In this document: one piece after another, positions 61,749 to 64,000 of the stretch
Position numbering within the stretch: position 1 is the stretch's first letter
How the letters are laid out: the number at the start of each line of letters is the position of its first letter
Origin: an uncultured Sulfuricurvum sp.
Lineage (GTDB): Bacteria; Campylobacterota; Campylobacteria; Campylobacterales; Sulfurimonadaceae
Length of the DNA: 64,000 nucleotides
NCBI GenBank assembly: GCA_903844635.1
Contig: CAIMUF010000059.1
Span: 1 to 64,000 of the forward strand
Reading direction: 5' to 3'
The notes under the pieces: generated by a model
What the model saw: the letters and a program-made list of their open reading frames with translations, nothing else
Database searches by the model: none
Told to the model about the DNA's origin: nothing
Translations under genes and position numbers: made by a program

Positions 61749-61791
61749 AGCCTATTTGTGTTTCTTAACACAAATGTAACATTTCTAGGCT
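61749..61791 (-). promoter_or_regulatory. Palindrome and stem-loop in the ccoN leader
   Basis: A 22-bp palindrome (9-bp arms 61754-61762 and 61767-61775, four-base centre) lies 37 bases before the ccoN start. Flanking AGCCT and AGGCT (61749-61753, 61787-61791) extend the pairing with an 11-base bulge. It could be an operator for an oxygen- or redox-responsive regulator or an RNA hairpin. Confidence 0.5.
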
Positions 61792-61933
61792 ATTAAACAC
61801 TCTAATGATAGCCACGTGTTCTTTTAATAAATCTTAAATAATTAAATCTTTTGCTTGTTTGTCGAACTTGGTGATAAATTTAAGATTTTTAAAAGAATTA
61901 AGGGAAGAAAGGTAACACCCATAGAAATTGACG

Positions 61934-61985
61934 AGTGGAATTTAGCTCCACTGGTGCTTAGTTAATCGTATTATCGTACGATTAA
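61934..61985 (-). terminator. Two hairpins at the end of carA
   Basis: The first is a perfect 9-bp stem (61962-61970 with 61977-61985) whose loop contains the carA stop codon. The second, 6 bp (61934-61939 with 61947-61952), lies nine bases on. No strong U-run follows. The rest of 61718-61933 is the AT-rich ccoN promoter region. Confidence 0.5.
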
Positions 61986-63098
61986 ATTCAAAAATTCCGA
62001 AAAAATATAGCGACTCTCTTTTGGCCCCGGACTTGCCTCAGGGTGATGCTGGACTGAAAATACGGGAGAATTTTTATAGCGGAGACCTTCAATGGTATTA
62101 TCAAAAAGATTCACATGTGTTACATCTGCAATTTCACGTACTGATTCGGGAACATTATAGTTATGATTTTGTGCTGTAATCTCTACCATACCCGTTTGAA
62201 CATTTTTCACAGGATGATTTCCACCATGGTGACCGAATTTTAGTTTATGCGTATCATGTCCGTGTGCGATGCTAAGAAGCTGATGCCCCAAGCAAATACC
62301 AAACAAAGGGATACGACGAGCAATAAGCTTTTTGATCTCTTCTTGCTCTTTTTTCAAGACTAATGGATCTCCCGGACCATTGGACAAAAACACACCATCA
62401 ATCTCTTTATTATCGTAACGTGCAATTAAATCGTCGCCGTTAAAGCTATTAGGAAGCACTTCAACTTCTAAGCCCGCTTGCGTAAGTTCATTCAGGATAT
62501 TACGTTTGACCCCAAAGTCGATTGCTGCAATGCGTGCTTTAGGTGCAGGTGCATCGTTGTAACGAAAACTAAACGGATCATACACACCATTACGGTGTGT
62601 GTAAGCTACTTTTGTACTTACTTCTTCGATATAGTTCACTTCTTCAATACGAGGAGCTGCCTCAAGAAGGGCTTTAAGCTCCGCTTTGTCGCTCACTTGC
62701 GTTGAAGCGATCATCATCATAGCACCTTGAGTGCGAAGCATTTTAGTCAAAAAACGAGTGTCGATATCACAAATACCTATAACTCCATGTTTTTCTAAAA
62801 AGGTATGCAAAGCTTCTTGCGCTCTAAAAGAGGAATATTGACTTTGATATTGACGAACGATTACCCCTTTACAATGGGCAGAATTGCTTTCCATGTCTTC
62901 ATCATTTACCCCAACATTGCCAATCTCAGGCATGGTAAAAGTAATAAATTGCCCCGCATACGAAGGGTCAGAAATAATCTCTTGATAACCAGTAAGTGAA
63001 GTATTAAAAACGATTTCACCAACGCTTGTTGTATCTGCTCCAAAGCTTTTTGCTTGAAGAAAAGTACCATTCTCGAGATAAATCCATACGTCACGCAT
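61971..63098 (-). CDS. carA: Carbamoyl-phosphate synthase small subunit
   Basis: This 375-residue glutaminase subunit has the N-terminal family domain (TSLTGYQEIISDPSYAGQ) and a class I amidotransferase domain with the nucleophile in GICLGHQLL and the catalytic HHPEASPGP. It supplies ammonia to CarB for arginine and pyrimidine synthesis. carB is not in the window. Confidence 0.97.
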   Translation of the reverse strand: MRDVWIYLENGTFLQAKSFGADTTSVGEIVFNTSLTGYQEIISDPSYAGQFITFTMPEIGNVGVNDEDMESNSAHCKGVIVRQYQSQYSSFRAQEALHTFLEKHGVIGICDIDTRFLTKMLRTQGAMMMIASTQVSDKAELKALLEAAPRIEEVNYIEEVSTKVAYTHRNGVYDPFSFRYNDAPAPKARIAAIDFGVKRNILNELTQAGLEVEVLPNSFNGDDLIARYDNKEIDGVFLSNGPGDPLVLKKEQEEIKKLIARRIPLFGICLGHQLLSIAHGHDTHKLKFGHHGGNHPVKNVQTGMVEITAQNHNYNVPESVREIADVTHVNLFDNTIEGLRYKNSPVFSVQHHPEASPGPKESRYIFSEFLNLIVR

Positions 63099-63649
63099 TA
63101 CGCCATCCCCCGTTTTAGTAGTTCATCTTTGTATAATTTTTCATATAAGATTTCATATTCATCCGTTCCCGGAATCATACGACGCTTATAGCTTTTAATT
63201 TTTTCATAAACCGCATTTTCGATCTCACTGGCATCAGCGATAAAAGCTGTCATTGCATCATAAATGATATTCTTGATACGATTTTCACTGACATCGTAAT
63301 GAATTAAATCTTCTTCGTATAATGCATCCAAAATTTTATGTGCAATATCCGAATAACGATCTTCATACGAGAGAATAACGCCAAAATCAGGTGCTAATCT
63401 TTTTTTGATCATAAAAAAGAGTTGTCGTTCATCGGCTAAATAGAAATCAATCTGCTCCTCATTGGCATTGACGATTTCTTTAACTTTTTCTTCCAGCGCC
63501 ATTTCACGCTTAACGCTCTCAATCAATATTTTTTCAGCTTCATGTGCCGTTGCTTCCAAGCCATGAGTCATCGTAACTAATCCGCTACGGTTAAGATCTA
63601 CGGCAATGCGACTCGAAATATGAGGTAAATGTGCGAGTGAAACTTTCAT
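63098..63649 (-). CDS. DUF507 family protein
   Basis: This 183-residue protein is charged and helical and resembles two tandem DUF507 units (about residues 1-90 and 90-183; the second holds YDVSENRIKNIIYDAMTAFI). It overlaps the carA start by one base, the order known in Campylobacter. Function unknown. Confidence 0.8.
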   Translation of the reverse strand: MKVSLAHLPHISSRIAVDLNRSGLVTMTHGLEATAHEAEKILIESVKREMALEEKVKEIVNANEEQIDFYLADERQLFFMIKKRLAPDFGVILSYEDRYSDIAHKILDALYEEDLIHYDVSENRIKNIIYDAMTAFIADASEIENAVYEKIKSYKRRMIPGTDEYEILYEKLYKDELLKRGMA

Positions 63650-63704
63650 GAGTAGCCCTAGTGTACTTTTTTGTTATTGTACTTTAGATGACCTCTAAAA
63701 AGGC

Positions 63705-64000
63705 TTAGAAAGCTTTTTTGTGATGCCGTAATGTAAAAAATGCAGCTGCACCACCTAAAAGCAAGCCTCCCAGTACATCCAAAAAAACATGTTGTTTAAT
63801 TGCCATTGTCGAGTACACTATTCCCAAACACCATAGAGCATTTAACCCAATAATGATTTTTCTTCCCCGCATCTGCTTTAACTGCAAATGAAGCCAAAAA
63901 AAGGAAAAAAAAGCTGTTGCAACATGTAAGGAGGGAAAAGCATTTCCTCCCATATCTACTGATTTCAATAATTCCATATTAGACGATGCAGCCCAATCAT
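63705..64000 (-). CDS. PAP2 family phosphatase, 5' end beyond the window
   Basis: The frame stays open to the window edge, so only the C-terminal 97 or so residues are seen. FPSLHVATAF and KQHVFLDVLGGLLLG are PAP2 motifs 2 and 3. It is a membrane lipid phosphatase or phosphotransferase. It is a different subtype from the PAP2 protein at 46359-47060. Confidence 0.82.
   Translation of the reverse strand, partial: DWAASSNMELLKSVDMGGNAFPSLHVATAFFSFFWLHLQLKQMRGRKIIIGLNALWCLGIVYSTMAIKQHVFLDVLGGLLLGGAAAFFTLRHHKKAF

Overview
The window looks like the chromosome of a sulfur- or hydrogen-oxidising, microaerobic member of the Campylobacterota (Sulfurimonas/Sulfuricurvum-like). The evidence is gene order and content. 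Several blocks follow the order I remember from Campylobacter jejuni: hom, aminotransferase, two envelope proteins, trmH, rsmI, rpmE, rsmE; petABC beside mnmG; addA, addB, fixH-like, ccoPQON, then carA with a DUF507 gene; and nfu, TPR protein, murE, ispA, tkt. The window also carries a four-subunit pyruvate:acceptor oxidoreductase and the queuosine and molybdopterin genes typical of this group. Nearly all genes lie on the minus strand, with 1-8 base overlaps and frequent GTG or TTG starts. No insertion sequence, prophage, CRISPR array or rRNA gene was seen, and no gene-free stretch exceeds 300 bases.

Layout. 1-330: three tRNA genes (Gly, Tyr, Thr). 395-4911: YaaA, a Ca2+/H+ antiporter, CorA, a radical SAM protein and a TrmH methyltransferase. 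5001-10858: tkt, ispA, panD, a thioredoxin-like ferredoxin, murE, a TPR protein and nfu. 10987-13979: the ribosomal alpha operon (rpmJ, rpsM, rpsK, rpsD, rpoA, rplQ). 14252-21252: hom, aminotransferase, a secreted protein, a RodZ-like membrane protein, three rRNA methyltransferases, rpmE and a membrane protein. 21312-24964: moeA, queD, queE, moaA. 25143-28187: cytochrome bc1 with an extra cytochrome c'. 28244-34702: mnmG and assorted genes, including YbiB-like, riboflavin synthase and an MnmC methyltransferase domain. 35175-39305: luxS with a class II aldolase, a small monooxygenase-fold protein and a close homologue of the autoinducer-2 kinase LsrK. 40128-43299: porGDAB. 43418-50681: a phosphatase, a peptide-binding protein, alpha carbonic anhydrase, and an envelope set (PAP2, EptA, LtaS-like). 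50874-51695: rplM-rpsI. 51772-56826: addAB. 56826-61717: cbb3 oxidase locus. 61971-64000: carA, DUF507 and a truncated PAP2 gene.

The most interesting region is luxS to lsrK. LuxS makes DPD, the autoinducer-2 precursor. An LsrK-type kinase, an LsrG-like small protein and a class II aldolase lie within 4 kb of it, while no Lsr transporter, LsrF or LsrR is present in the window. This suggests a compact route that phosphorylates and breaks down self-made DPD, a salvage or detoxification pathway rather than the enteric uptake system. Other points of note are a structured dispersed repeat with covarying stems, a 25-bp inverted repeat and palindromic promoter ahead of mnmG, a duplicated start region at queE, and hairpins holding the stop codon in their loop at rplQ, hom and carA.
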